Source of the DNA: an uncultured Bacteroidota bacterium
GTDB taxonomy: Bacteria > Bacteroidota > Bacteroidia > Flavobacteriales_D > Sanyastnellaceae
DNA length: 64,000 bases
Reading direction: 5' to 3'
Assembly: GCA_903932685.1 (NCBI GenBank)
Contig: CAIZGX010000012.1
Span: forward strand, 1 to 64,000
In this document: positions 1 through 7,802 of the stretch, one piece after another
How the letters are laid out: each line of letters opens with the position of its first letter
How positions within the stretch are numbered: the first letter of the stretch is position 1
Made by a program: the position numbers and the translations under genes
The notes under the pieces: generated by a model
Database searches by the model: none
What the model saw: the letters and a program-made list of their open reading frames with translations, nothing else
What the model was told of the DNA's origin: nothing

Positions 1-1218
1 AATCCTTTTGAATTTTGGAGCTTATTCCAGTTGAAATCACGAATCAATTACTTCCGAAAAAAGAAAGCGAATTTCATTCTACAAAAAAGTGAAAGTATTT
101 TGTTTTTGGAAGGAAGAAGGAAGTTGAAACTCCCTTCTGGAGAAGAGATTTCGCCCATTACTCATCTGCTTCGTGAGACAATCTTAAGTACTGAATATTC
201 CTGGTGGGACACGACGGGAGCCTTCGAAAAAGAAGCCGATTTTTCGGTGAAGGAAATATCGAATTGGTTTCCACCTACAAATGAAATTCAGAAAGAAATT
301 TATTTTGAATTGAAAGAAGTACTTCGACGAATTAAAAGTGCAAACGTGCTTTCAAAAATTGAGTTTCGATATGTTGAAAGTGCGTTTTATGTATTCTTCA
401 AGTCATTTCGTAGATGGTATGAGCTGCTTTCTATCGCTAAGCCGAAAACGTTGGTTGGTATTACTCATTACCACAATGAGGGTTGCCTTGCTGCCGCAAA
501 AATGCTGGGAATTAAAACAGTTGAACTTCAACACGGATTAATCTCAAGACATGACTTGTATTACGTCTATCCAGAAATGTATCGTGGGGCTTTAGCGAAA
601 GGCATGTTCCCCAATGAAATTTGGTTGTTTGGTAAATTTTGGAAGGATGTGTTACAAAGAGGGGCTGAGTCTGAATTTATGATTCCAGTGGTTGTCGGTG
701 ATTTTACAACAGATTCAACGGTGAGTCCTGAAAAAATTAATAAAGAGAATCGAGTTTTGTTGTGCGCTCAAAAAAACTTGTCGGCGCCATACATTGAGTG
801 GATTCGTTTTATGCGAGATCATGTTTTACCGAATCACCCCGATTGGAAACTGATTGTAAAACTTCATCCACTTGAATCGGAAGAGAAAAAGTACATGAAT
901 GAGGCAAGCGATTGCGTCGAGGTTCTTCCGATTTCAGCTTCGCTGAATGAAGAATTGGTTCGAGCAAAGATTCAAGTTAGCATATACAGCACAACGTTTT
1001 TCGATGCGCTTGGCATGAATGTCAAGAATTATTCATTGAATGAAATTGAATATTCTAGCGATTACGCGGCGGAAATGGTAGAGTTGGGAGTCGCGGAGTC
1101 GCTGAAAAACTTAGAGGATGTGATTGCGAAATATGAGCGTTCCCCGAATGTGTTGGATTATTTGACGAGGCAGGATGTGTTTTCTTCTTTTCAGCCAGGG
1201 ATGCTGAATTTCATTTGA
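1..1218 (+). CDS. GT-B-like surface glycan transferase, 5' end cut by window edge
   Basis: The reading frame is open to base 1, so the true start probably lies outside the window; the first internal start-like codon is TTG at 31. Counting from there (395 residues), the pattern resembles GT-B type capsule or lipopolysaccharide transferases: a Q-H-G motif at 167-169 in the context VELQHG, then a second Rossmann-like half with KLHP at 277-280 and IYSTTF at 318-323, a spacing seen in polysialyltransferase, CDP-glycerol-transferase and related surface-carbohydrate families. No signal peptide or membrane segment is visible, so a cytoplasmic enzyme acting at the membrane face is inferred. Donor and acceptor cannot be named. 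The gene ends 24 bases from the convergent mlaF-like gene. A non-catalytic GT-B fold protein remains possible. Confidence 0.6.
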   Translation, partial: NPFEFWSLFQLKSRINYFRKKKANFILQKSESILFLEGRRKLKLPSGEEISPITHLLRETILSTEYSWWDTTGAFEKEADFSVKEISNWFPPTNEIQKEIYFELKEVLRRIKSANVLSKIEFRYVESAFYVFFKSFRRWYELLSIAKPKTLVGITHYHNEGCLAAAKMLGIKTVELQHGLISRHDLYYVYPEMYRGALAKGMFPNEIWLFGKFWKDVLQRGAESEFMIPVVVGDFTTDSTVSPEKINKENRVLLCAQKNLSAPYIEWIRFMRDHVLPNHPDWKLIVKLHPLESEEKKYMNEASDCVEVLPISASLNEELVRAKIQVSIYSTTFFDALGMNVKNYSLNEIEYSSDYAAEMVELGVAESLKNLEDVIAKYERSPNVLDYLTRQDVFSSFQPGMLNFI

Positions 1219-1242
1219 CCCCTTTACCTTCAATAAGAAAGA

Positions 1243-2001
1243 TTATCGTTTAAGGTTCTCCTTAATCTCTTGCATAAACTCAGAGGCAAAAACGAAATTG
1301 TTTAAGGCCGTGTTGTTTGATTTTAAAAGTTCATGCTTGTCTCCTTTCCATTCTAATTTTCCACCACTGATGAAATTGATGTTGTCTCCGATTTCCATTA
1401 CCGAGTTCATATCATGACTTACCACAATGGTTGTTGAGCCTAAATCATAAGTAATACTTCGAATGAGGTTGTCTATGACGATGGAAGTTTCCGGATCTAA
1501 TCCAGAGTTGGGTTCGTCGACAAATAAGAATTTTGGATTCATGATAATTGCTCGAGCAATTCCAGTTCTCTTTTTCATACCTCCCGAAAGTTCGGCGGGA
1601 TATAATTTGTTTTTGCCAACAAGATTTACGCGTTCGAGGCATTCATTCACCCGGACTAATTTTTCTTCAAAGCTCAGGTTACTATACATGGTAAGCGGAA
1701 ACATAACGTTTTCCTCAAGGGTCATAGAATCGAAAAGAGCTGCTCCTTGAAATAACATTCCTACTTCTTGACGAATAGCTTTGTGCTGATCTTCGTTCAT
1801 GTTGAGGAAATCAACACCGTCGTACAAAACACTTCCAGCGTTTGGCTCTAATAATCCAACCATGCATTTCAGCAAGACACTTTTCCCTTGACCACTTCTG
1901 CCAATAATGAAATTAACTTTTCCTGGAAAGAAGTCGATGTTAATGTCTGTGAGTACTTGAACATCTTTGAATGCTTTTGATATGTTCTGTACCTGAATCA
2001 C
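1243..2001 (-). CDS. mlaF: MlaF-type ABC transporter ATPase
   Basis: Cytoplasmic ATPase of an MCE/Mla-type transporter that moves phospholipids between inner and outer membrane. Visible motifs: Walker A GRSGQGKS at 34-41 (the Q before GK is normal for MlaF/Ttg2A), Q-loop near 85, signature LSGGM at 138-142 followed by KKR, Walker B FLFVDEP at 158-164 and H-loop His196. 252 residues is the usual length. The start is GTG and overlaps the mlaE stop by four bases, so the two are co-translated. No MlaD (MCE domain) gene follows; the next gene is convergent. Assignment to the Mla branch rests on the ATPase sequence plus the DUF140-type permease neighbour; substrate is inferred from the family. Confidence 0.87.
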   Translation of the reverse strand: MIQVQNISKAFKDVQVLTDINIDFFPGKVNFIIGRSGQGKSVLLKCMVGLLEPNAGSVLYDGVDFLNMNEDQHKAIRQEVGMLFQGAALFDSMTLEENVMFPLTMYSNLSFEEKLVRVNECLERVNLVGKNKLYPAELSGGMKKRTGIARAIIMNPKFLFVDEPNSGLDPETSIVIDNLIRSITYDLGSTTIVVSHDMNSVMEIGDNINFISGGKLEWKGDKHELLKSNNTALNNFVFASEFMQEIKENLKR

Positions 2002-2741
2002 AGCAGTAATATTTGAGTAAGCAAATAATTTGCAACCATTACGGCAACCATGCTGTAGACCACACCTTTCGTGCTTGATTTTCCAACTTCCAATGCGCCG
2101 CCGCTAGCATAATAGCCATGGTAAGCGGGAATGGTCGAAAGAATGAAGGCGAAGAAAATAGTTTTAATAAGCGAATAGATAATTCCATAACTATCAAAGT
2201 CGTACTGAATGCCGTAAATGAAATCGTTGAGCGAAACCGCTTTGGTCATGGTTCCTACAAGCGCGCCTGAACAAATACCTACGCTCATTGCCATTAGAAC
2301 CAAGAAAGGGAACATAACCGTCGATGCTATTAATTTCGGAAGAATTAGATAACTCGCAGAGTTCACACCCATAATATCCAACGCGTCTATTTGCTCTGAA
2401 ATGCGCATAGTACCTATCTCTGAGGCGATGTTACTTCCGACCTTTCCGGCCAATACGAGGGCTACAATGGTGGAAGAAAATTCATAAATCATGGTTTGTC
2501 TGGTGGTGTAACCAACCGTCCATTTCGGAATCCATCCGCTTTCAATATTCGCTGCTGTTTGAAGGGTAACTACAGCACCCATAAAAAAAGAGAGTAAAGC
2601 CACAATGCCAACAGATTGGACCCCAATCTTAATCATTTCATCGGTAATCAAAGGACGGTATATTTTCTTTTTTTCAGCACGCGAAAAAACCCTTCGCATG
2701 AGCAAAAAATACCGTCCGAAATTTCCTAAGATTCCTGTCAT
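1998..2741 (-). CDS. mlaE: MlaE-type (DUF140) ABC permease
   Basis: Inner-membrane permease of the MlaFE transporter. The 247-residue protein is strongly hydrophobic, with membrane segments around 45-65, 85-105, 140-170, 190-210 and 220-245, and the family pattern EFSST..ALVLAGKVGS near 87-105 followed by IGTMRISEQIDALD, which is diagnostic for MlaE/YrbE permeases. The N-terminus is a cytoplasmic basic segment. It is the first gene of the mlaE-mlaF pair and diverges from a small lipoprotein gene, with 96 bases between the two starts holding a variant -7 element on this strand. The cognate MCE protein must be elsewhere or be replaced by another partner. Confidence 0.87.
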   Translation of the reverse strand: MTGILGNFGRYFLLMRRVFSRAEKKKIYRPLITDEMIKIGVQSVGIVALLSFFMGAVVTLQTAANIESGWIPKWTVGYTTRQTMIYEFSSTIVALVLAGKVGSNIASEIGTMRISEQIDALDIMGVNSASYLILPKLIASTVMFPFLVLMAMSVGICSGALVGTMTKAVSLNDFIYGIQYDFDSYGIIYSLIKTIFFAFILSTIPAYHGYYASGGALEVGKSSTKGVVYSMVAVMVANYLLTQILLL

Positions 2742-2756
2742 GATTTAAACTTAGGC

Positions 2757-2764
2757 CGAAGGTA
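2757..2764 (-). promoter_or_regulatory. possible variant -7 element for mlaEF
   Basis: TACCTTCG on the minus strand, one base off the Bacteroidota consensus TAnnTTTG, 15 bases before the mlaE ATG. No clear -33 element. The same TTCG form recurs before several other genes here. Confidence 0.3.
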
Positions 2765-2825
2765 GTTTATTTTTTTTTGAGTGTAATAATTTTTCAATCG
2801 AGAGCTATTCTTGCCTGATATTCTG

Positions 2826-2833
2826 TATTTTCG
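2826..2833 (+). promoter_or_regulatory. variant -7 element, 4 bases before ATG of small lipoprotein
   Basis: TATTTTCG followed by AGGC and then ATG at 2838. The four-base gap matches the spacing seen before several other genes of this window and would place the transcription start at or next to the start codon. Confidence 0.4.
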
Positions 2834-2837
2834 AGGC

Positions 2838-2960
2838 ATGAAGAAATTATTCTATTTGTTCGTTGCAGCGATTTTAGTAGTGGGTGTTGCTTCATGCAAC
2901 AATCCTAAACGCGCGATGAAGCGTGCGCATAAAAATTGCAACTGTCCTACTTGGGATTAA
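2838..2960 (+). CDS. 40-residue lipoprotein
   Basis: ATG at 2838 opens a 40-codon frame ending TAA at 2958-2960. The product begins with two lysines and a hydrophobic stretch, then a lipobox ending VASC at Cys20, leaving a mature peptide of only 21 residues that is basic (KRAMKRAHK) and ends with two further cysteines (CNC). This is the layout of very small outer-membrane lipoproteins common in Bacteroidota. It lies 11 bases upstream of the SprT-like gene and probably shares its message. Function is unknown; the length makes the call less secure, but the clean signal peptide, lipobox and promoter-like element support a real gene. Confidence 0.62.
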   Translation: MKKLFYLFVAAILVVGVASCNNPKRAMKRAHKNCNCPTWD

Positions 2961-2971
2961 GTTCATAAAGC

Positions 2972-3592
2972 ATGGCTAAATCCAATGATTTAGAAACTGC
3001 GTTAAATCCATTCTTACCCGGTGGTTCAGTAGTGAAGGTGTGTGAAATGTTGCGGGCTTATCCGCACGACTTGGTCATTACCAAAGGTCGCAGCACCAAG
3101 CATGGCGATTTCCGATATGCACCTGGCGAGCGATACAAAATCACGGTCAATCACAATCTCAATCGATACGCGTTCTTAATTACACTCATGCACGAATTGG
3201 CACATTTGGTTTGTCATGTGCGTTACGGTCATTTCGTTAAGCCACACGGAGCGGAATGGAAGCAATGCTTCAAAGAAACACTTGCTCCTTTTGTGAATGT
3301 GAATTTGTTTCCACTCGATCTAGAGAAAGCCATTCAGCGCTACTTGAATAACCCTGCTGCTGCGACATGCAGCGATGTAGATTTATCTAAAACGCTTGCG
3401 CTTTACGACAGATCAAGTCACGAAAATATTATCATGGTCGATGATCTTCCAGATGGGGCGAGATTTTTATATGGAAAAGAAAAGCGTGAATTCGTTCGCT
3501 TAAACAAACGTCGTCAACGTATTTTGTGCAAAGAGTTGAAAACAGGAAGTGACTATTTGTTTTCTCCGCTCACCAAAATCTGGAAGTTGTAA
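2972..3592 (+). CDS. SprT-like zinc metallopeptidase-domain protein
   Basis: 206-residue cytoplasmic protein with the gluzincin motif HELAH at 74-78 and a downstream PHG.EW at 91-96 that can supply the third zinc ligand, the arrangement of SprT/Spartan-like domains. A conserved ITVNHNLN strand precedes the motif. The C-terminal third (about 140-206) is basic, with KRREF/KRRQR-type stretches, and may bind nucleic acid. Family members are thought to act as proteases or as proteins linked to DNA and stress, but bacterial SprT function is poorly known. The gene follows the small lipoprotein gene by 11 bases and its stop codon abuts the stop of the convergent proline dehydrogenase gene with no base between. 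Confidence 0.75.
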   Translation: MAKSNDLETALNPFLPGGSVVKVCEMLRAYPHDLVITKGRSTKHGDFRYAPGERYKITVNHNLNRYAFLITLMHELAHLVCHVRYGHFVKPHGAEWKQCFKETLAPFVNVNLFPLDLEKAIQRYLNNPAAATCSDVDLSKTLALYDRSSHENIIMVDDLPDGARFLYGKEKREFVRLNKRRQRILCKELKTGSDYLFSPLTKIWKL

Positions 3593-4765
3593 TTAAGCTT
3601 TTTTTCTTCTTTGAATTTCTTTTTCAATCAGAGACAACTCTCTTCCTGTCTGTCCTTTAACCGAAGTATTCTCTTGTGCTCTGCGAAGCAGGTATGGCAT
3701 AACTTCTTTGATTGGCCCGTAAGGAAGGTATTTCGCGACGTTGTAATTCGCGTGACTTAGGTTGTAGCTGATGTGGTCACTCATGCCGAACAATTGCGCG
3801 AAATAGATGCGCTTATCGTTGCTTGCAATTCCGCGAGCATTCATTTTTTCAACGAGCAAAGCAGAGCTTTCTTCGTTGTGCGAACCGCAGCAAATAGCTA
3901 CATCTTCAATATGATCCAAGCAATAATCAATTGCTAAATTGAAATCACGATCTGTATTTTCTTTTGTAGATTGAATCGGATCTAGATAGCCCATTTCAGC
4001 AGCACGCTTGCGTTCCTTTTCCATATAGGCCCCGCGAACCAACTTCACCGCAGTCTTTGCGCCCTTTTCGCGCAAGCGGGTGTGCATAGCTTTTAAATAC
4101 GTAAGACGGTCGTGGCGATACAACTGAATCGTGTTGTATACGATGAAATCTTTCTGGTTGAATTGAACCATCATGTTTTCAGCAAGCTCATCAATGGCAT
4201 CTTGAATCCATGAATCTTCGGCATCTATGAACAACGCCACATTTTTCTTGTGCGCATGCTCGCAGATGCTGAACACGCGTCCAGCAGCGCGTTCCCACTC
4301 AACTTCTTCATTGGCTGAAAGTGCTTGCTTTGCATTCACTTTTTCCAACAATGAAAAACGACAAATTCCGGTTACTTTAAAAACACTAAAAGGAATGTCG
4401 TTGTTGTCCTGCGCTGCATCAATGGTGCGCTTAATTTCATCTGCCGTAAAATCGAAATCTTTTTCGTTCTCCTTTCCTTCAACACTATAATCGAGAATAG
4501 ATCCAATGCCACTTTTCGCGAGGTGATGAGCGGCTTTTTTACTTTCGGAAATATTCACTCCTCCGCAGAACTGAGAAAAAATATTTTTCTTAATCGCCCA
4601 ACCGATTGGAATTCCCAGCCCAACTGCAAGATTCGTTAAATAACTTCCCAATTTAACCAAAGCAGGTGAAGCAATTATTTTGAAGAGCCAGAAAGAGCGC
4701 TTCAATTGGCCATTGTTTTTATGTTGAAACGCTACCGCGGTATTTTCGAAATTTACGCTACTCAT
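3593..4765 (-). CDS. proline dehydrogenase
   Basis: FAD-dependent PRODH that oxidises proline to pyrroline-5-carboxylate at the inner membrane face. The 390-residue single-domain protein carries the family motifs FIDAEDSW near 179-186, YNTIQLY near 210, KLVRGAYM at 241-248 (flavin/substrate Lys and Arg), and RRAQENTS at 361-368, whose RRxxEN binds the substrate carboxylate. It lacks the DNA-binding and P5C dehydrogenase parts of PutA, so the second step must be encoded elsewhere. It is divergent from a dipeptidase gene, which would fit peptide and proline use, although that link is inference. A -7 element lies 5 bases before the ATG. Confidence 0.92.
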   Translation of the reverse strand: MSSVNFENTAVAFQHKNNGQLKRSFWLFKIIASPALVKLGSYLTNLAVGLGIPIGWAIKKNIFSQFCGGVNISESKKAAHHLAKSGIGSILDYSVEGKENEKDFDFTADEIKRTIDAAQDNNDIPFSVFKVTGICRFSLLEKVNAKQALSANEEVEWERAAGRVFSICEHAHKKNVALFIDAEDSWIQDAIDELAENMMVQFNQKDFIVYNTIQLYRHDRLTYLKAMHTRLREKGAKTAVKLVRGAYMEKERKRAAEMGYLDPIQSTKENTDRDFNLAIDYCLDHIEDVAICCGSHNEESSALLVEKMNARGIASNDKRIYFAQLFGMSDHISYNLSHANYNVAKYLPYGPIKEVMPYLLRRAQENTSVKGQTGRELSLIEKEIQRRKKA

Positions 4766-4770
4766 TGCTG

Positions 4771-4778
4771 CAAAGATA
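4771..4778 (-). promoter_or_regulatory. -7 element for proline dehydrogenase
   Basis: TATCTTTG on the minus strand matches TAnnTTTG and ends 5 bases before the ATG at 4765, implying an almost absent 5' leader. No -33 TTTG is clear. Confidence 0.5.
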
Positions 4779-4849
4779 TTCGTCTTCGTTGGTTTTTCAT
4801 TCTGAATTTAAAAGGTTCCATCGTATCTTTCGACCACAAATTAAAAGTC

Positions 4850-6229
4850 ATGAAAGCAGCACAAGATTTTATCAACGAAAATAAAGATCGTTTCTTAGAC
4901 GAGTTGTTCGAACTACTACGTATTCCAAGCATTAGCGCTGATATGGCCTACAAAGAAGAAGTAGCAAAATGCGCAGATTTGGTGGCGAAGCATCTTCGCG
5001 ACGCAGGAGCAGATAACGTAGAAGTTTGCGTTACGAAAGGACACCCAATCATATACGGAGAGAAGTTAATTGATCCAAGTAAGCCAACGGTATTGGTATA
5101 CGGACACTATGATGTTCAGCCTGCGGATCCTATTGAATTGTGGCATACGCCTCCGTTCGAGCCAACGATTAAGAAAACGGAGATACACCCTGAAGGAGCA
5201 ATTTTCGCGCGAGGATCTTGCGACGATAAAGGACAAATGTTCATGCACGTGAAGGCGTTTGAAGCGATGTGGAAAACGAATTTACTTCCATGTAATGTGA
5301 AGTTCATGATTGAAGGAGAGGAGGAAGCAGGTTCAACCAACCTTGGACCTTTTTGTATGGCGAATAAAGATAGATTGAAGGCAGATGTGGTATTGATTTC
5401 AGATACGAGCATTATCGCCAACGACGTTCCAAGCATCGACTGTGGATTAAGAGGGTTAAGTTATGTTGAAGTGGAAGTAACGGGTTCGAATCGCGATTTA
5501 CACAGTGGTGTATACGGCGGTGGGGTTGCTAATCCGATTAACGTTTTGGCGAAGATGATTGCTTCCTTGCATGACGAGAATAATCACATTACCATTCCAG
5601 GATTCTACGATAGCGTTCAGGAATTATCTGATGCAGAGCGCACAGCTTTGAATGCTGCTCCTTTTGATGAAGAGGCCTACAAGAAAGATTTAGATATAGA
5701 TGCGTTATACGGCGAAAAAGGATATTCTACCATTGAGCGCACTGGAGTTCGTCCAACGTTGGATTGCAACGGTATTTGGGGCGGATACATTGGCGAAGGA
5801 TCGAAGACTGTTCTTCCATCAAAAGCATTTGCGAAAATCTCTATGCGTTTGGTACCTCATCAGACGACTGATCAAATCACTGAAATGTTTTCGAATCACT
5901 TCAAGGCTATTGCACCTGCGGGTGTTCGTGTTGAAGTTCGTCCGCACCACGGTGGTGAGCCGGTTGTTACACCAACAGACAGCAAAGCATACATTGCAGC
6001 ATCAGATGCCATGGAGAAGACCTATGGCAAAAAGCCAATTCCAACAAGAGGTGGCGGATCTATTCCTATTGTTGCGATGTTCGAATCTGAATTGAACCTA
6101 AAGTCTGTTTTAATGGGCTTTGGATTGGATACAGATGCGTTGCATTCACCAAATGAGCATTACGGGTTAGTTAACTACTACAAGGGTATTGAGACGATTC
6201 CGTATTTCTTCGATAATTTCTCGAAGTAA
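4850..6229 (+). CDS. M20 family dipeptidase
   Basis: 459-residue zinc peptidase of the M20 (CNDP-like dipeptidase) family, which cleaves dipeptides, probably in the cytoplasm. Metal-site motifs: VYGHYDVQP with His86 and Asp88, GSCDDKG at 122-128, EGEEEAGS at 155-162, and a late DTDALHSPNE containing the last His ligand. Between 210 and 390 lies the dimerisation lid. The frame runs upstream to 4706, but that part is antisense to the proline dehydrogenase N-terminus, so ATG 4850 (MKAAQDF), which fits the family N-terminus, is chosen. It stands alone, followed 37 bases later by an LEA-type lipoprotein gene. Confidence 0.93.
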   Translation: MKAAQDFINENKDRFLDELFELLRIPSISADMAYKEEVAKCADLVAKHLRDAGADNVEVCVTKGHPIIYGEKLIDPSKPTVLVYGHYDVQPADPIELWHTPPFEPTIKKTEIHPEGAIFARGSCDDKGQMFMHVKAFEAMWKTNLLPCNVKFMIEGEEEAGSTNLGPFCMANKDRLKADVVLISDTSIIANDVPSIDCGLRGLSYVEVEVTGSNRDLHSGVYGGGVANPINVLAKMIASLHDENNHITIPGFYDSVQELSDAERTALNAAPFDEEAYKKDLDIDALYGEKGYSTIERTGVRPTLDCNGIWGGYIGEGSKTVLPSKAFAKISMRLVPHQTTDQITEMFSNHFKAIAPAGVRVEVRPHHGGEPVVTPTDSKAYIAASDAMEKTYGKKPIPTRGGGSIPIVAMFESELNLKSVLMGFGLDTDALHSPNEHYGLVNYYKGIETIPYFFDNFSK

Positions 6230-6266
6230 TTTTCGTTCCGAGTTGAATTAGATTAGTGAGGGTGTT

Positions 6267-6749
6267 ATGAAAGCAAAAGTTATTTCAATTCAATTGGCGT
6301 GTCTTCTATTTTTAATAGTTGGACTTACGTCTTGTGAAATTTACAAGGATGTTAAAGTTAAGCGCGTGGAAGAGTTTGATCTTTCAGAGTTAACGAATAG
6401 CAAGGTCAGTGCGGTTTTGCGCATTGGCTTGGAAAATCCCAATCCGTACAAGATTACGTTGTTCGAATCTGATTTGGAATTGCGTATCGACGGTAATCTG
6501 GCGGGGTCACTTGCATTAGCAGAGCCGGTTGTCCTTGCGCCGAAATCTTCTAAAGTCTACGATGTAAAGGTCTATACGAATATTACCGATGTGGAAGGGT
6601 TGTTGGGCAACGCTTTAAGTCTTATGTTCAAAGATGAAATTGAACTTCAAGCTTCGGGATATGTTCAAGCGAAAGGTTTGGGTGTTAAGAAAATGGTACC
6701 GCTGTCGTTCACGAAACCCATCAGTAAAAAGGCCTTCAAATTAAATTAG
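6267..6749 (+). CDS. LEA type-2 (WHy-like) domain lipoprotein
   Basis: 160-residue exported protein with a lipobox ending LTSC at Cys23, so probably lipid-anchored in the cell envelope. The mature part is one beta-sandwich of the LEA14/water-stress type: the ENPNPYKI segment near 54-61 followed by strands with VVLAPKSSKVYDVKV is the family pattern. Such lipoproteins are common in Bacteroidota; their role is not established. The last nine bases overlap the end of the convergent HAD phosphatase gene. Confidence 0.75.
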   Translation: MKAKVISIQLACLLFLIVGLTSCEIYKDVKVKRVEEFDLSELTNSKVSAVLRIGLENPNPYKITLFESDLELRIDGNLAGSLALAEPVVLAPKSSKVYDVKVYTNITDVEGLLGNALSLMFKDEIELQASGYVQAKGLGVKKMVPLSFTKPISKKAFKLN

Positions 6750-7361
6750 AGGGTCTATTAATTCTGCTGGTGTTTGGTGAGGAAGAAGATGCAAGCCTTT
6801 CAATCCGGCTTTAATTGAACCTTGAACATGCTGAATGGAGTCATCGATAAAGATTGTCTTTTCGGGCGTAAGACCATGAATGCGACAAATTTCCAAAAAG
6901 GATTCAGGGTTGGGTTTGCGCATTCCAAGCACATTGCTGTAATGAACGAATTCAAAAGCCGATTTGAATTTTTCAAGGCCGTAAGTGTTCTCAATCATGC
7001 GCTCGAAAACTTCAACATGCAATTCATTTGTGTTGCTGAAGATGAATGTTCGAATGCCTTTTTCTTTCAACGTGAAAATATAGTCAACGCGTTCTGGAAG
7101 CAGATGAAGTAAGATGCTGTTCCAAGCGTCTTCCAATTCATGACGTGAAGCATTGGGAAGGTGATTTGAAATCCAATCGTAAAAAGAAGATCCTGGAATT
7201 TTTCCAGTTTCTAATAAATCGAAAATCTCATCCTGTTGAGCTTGGGAATAGACCGCTTTAAAAGAGTCCATTCCCAAAGCTTCGAAAGCGAGCACAGGGG
7301 CGTTGTAATCTATTTCAAATAGCACGCCTCCGAAATCGAAAATTACCGCTTCATAATTCAT
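6741..7361 (-). CDS. HAD superfamily phosphatase (YihX-like)
   Basis: 206-residue HAD-IA hydrolase. Motif I is FDFGGVLFEID with the nucleophile Asp9; the second motif-I Asp is replaced by Gly, as is usual in the YihX/epoxide-hydrolase-N branch. Motif II is FSNTNE near 108, motif III the Lys of RKPNP near 148, and motif IV IFIDDS near 171. An alpha-helical cap lies at about 20-90. YihX-type members dephosphorylate sugar phosphates such as glucose-1-phosphate; substrate here is unknown. It may share a leftward message with no gene upstream, since the HTH gene lies 21 bases upstream in the same direction. Confidence 0.82.
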   Translation of the reverse strand: MNYEAVIFDFGGVLFEIDYNAPVLAFEALGMDSFKAVYSQAQQDEIFDLLETGKIPGSSFYDWISNHLPNASRHELEDAWNSILLHLLPERVDYIFTLKEKGIRTFIFSNTNELHVEVFERMIENTYGLEKFKSAFEFVHYSNVLGMRKPNPESFLEICRIHGLTPEKTIFIDDSIQHVQGSIKAGLKGLHLLPHQTPAELIDPLI

Positions 7362-7382
7362 GAAGCTAAAGGTAAGAAAGGA

Positions 7383-7739
7383 TTAGAAATTCGGCAATTT
7401 CTCTCCGGTTTTTGCTTCGAACAAGGCGCGAAGTAAAGCATACTTTTCACGAAGATCGGTAAGTTCTTTTTTCACCGCAACGATGTCATTTTCTAAACTT
7501 TCTGCCTTCACTTCATTTGCTTCTTCTAAGGAAGAACCATTTGAAAGAATTTTCGAGTAAAGCGAAAAGAAATCGGTGTCTAAGGCCTTCGACAAATCGA
7601 ATAAAAGTTTAGAGTCAACAGAATCTCTTCTGTAAATTCCGTAAACGTTTTGCTTAGATGTGTTGATGATCTTAGCCAATTCTGTTGGTCCAAGACGCAA
7701 ATCTTTAGCTCTGTTCTTAATACGTTCTCCTATGCGCAT
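7383..7739 (-). CDS. small helix-turn-helix regulator with C-terminal coiled coil
   Basis: 118 residues from ATG at 7739; a TTG codon eight residues earlier is possible but less likely. Residues about 3-58 look like a Cro/XRE-type HTH (two helices joined in LGPTELAKIINTSKQNVYGI), and about 75-110 is a charged coiled coil (ENDIVAVKKELTDLREKYALL) that could mediate dimerisation. Proteins of this layout are frequent in Bacteroidota and usually called XRE-family regulators. Targets are unknown. It sits in a leftward run between the HU/SPOR protein gene and the HAD gene. Confidence 0.68.
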   Translation of the reverse strand: MRIGERIKNRAKDLRLGPTELAKIINTSKQNVYGIYRRDSVDSKLLFDLSKALDTDFFSLYSKILSNGSSLEEANEVKAESLENDIVAVKKELTDLREKYALLRALFEAKTGEKLPNF

Positions 7740-7802
7740 AATTAGGTTTTGATTGGACCTCAAAACAAGACTAAAGCATTGTAAACGTATCTAAATAAAG
7801 TG

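Noticed and set aside
4706-4849. Upstream extension of the M20 dipeptidase frame
   Set aside because: The added 48 residues overlap the antisense strand of proline dehydrogenase and do not fit the family; ATG 4850 gives the normal N-terminus.
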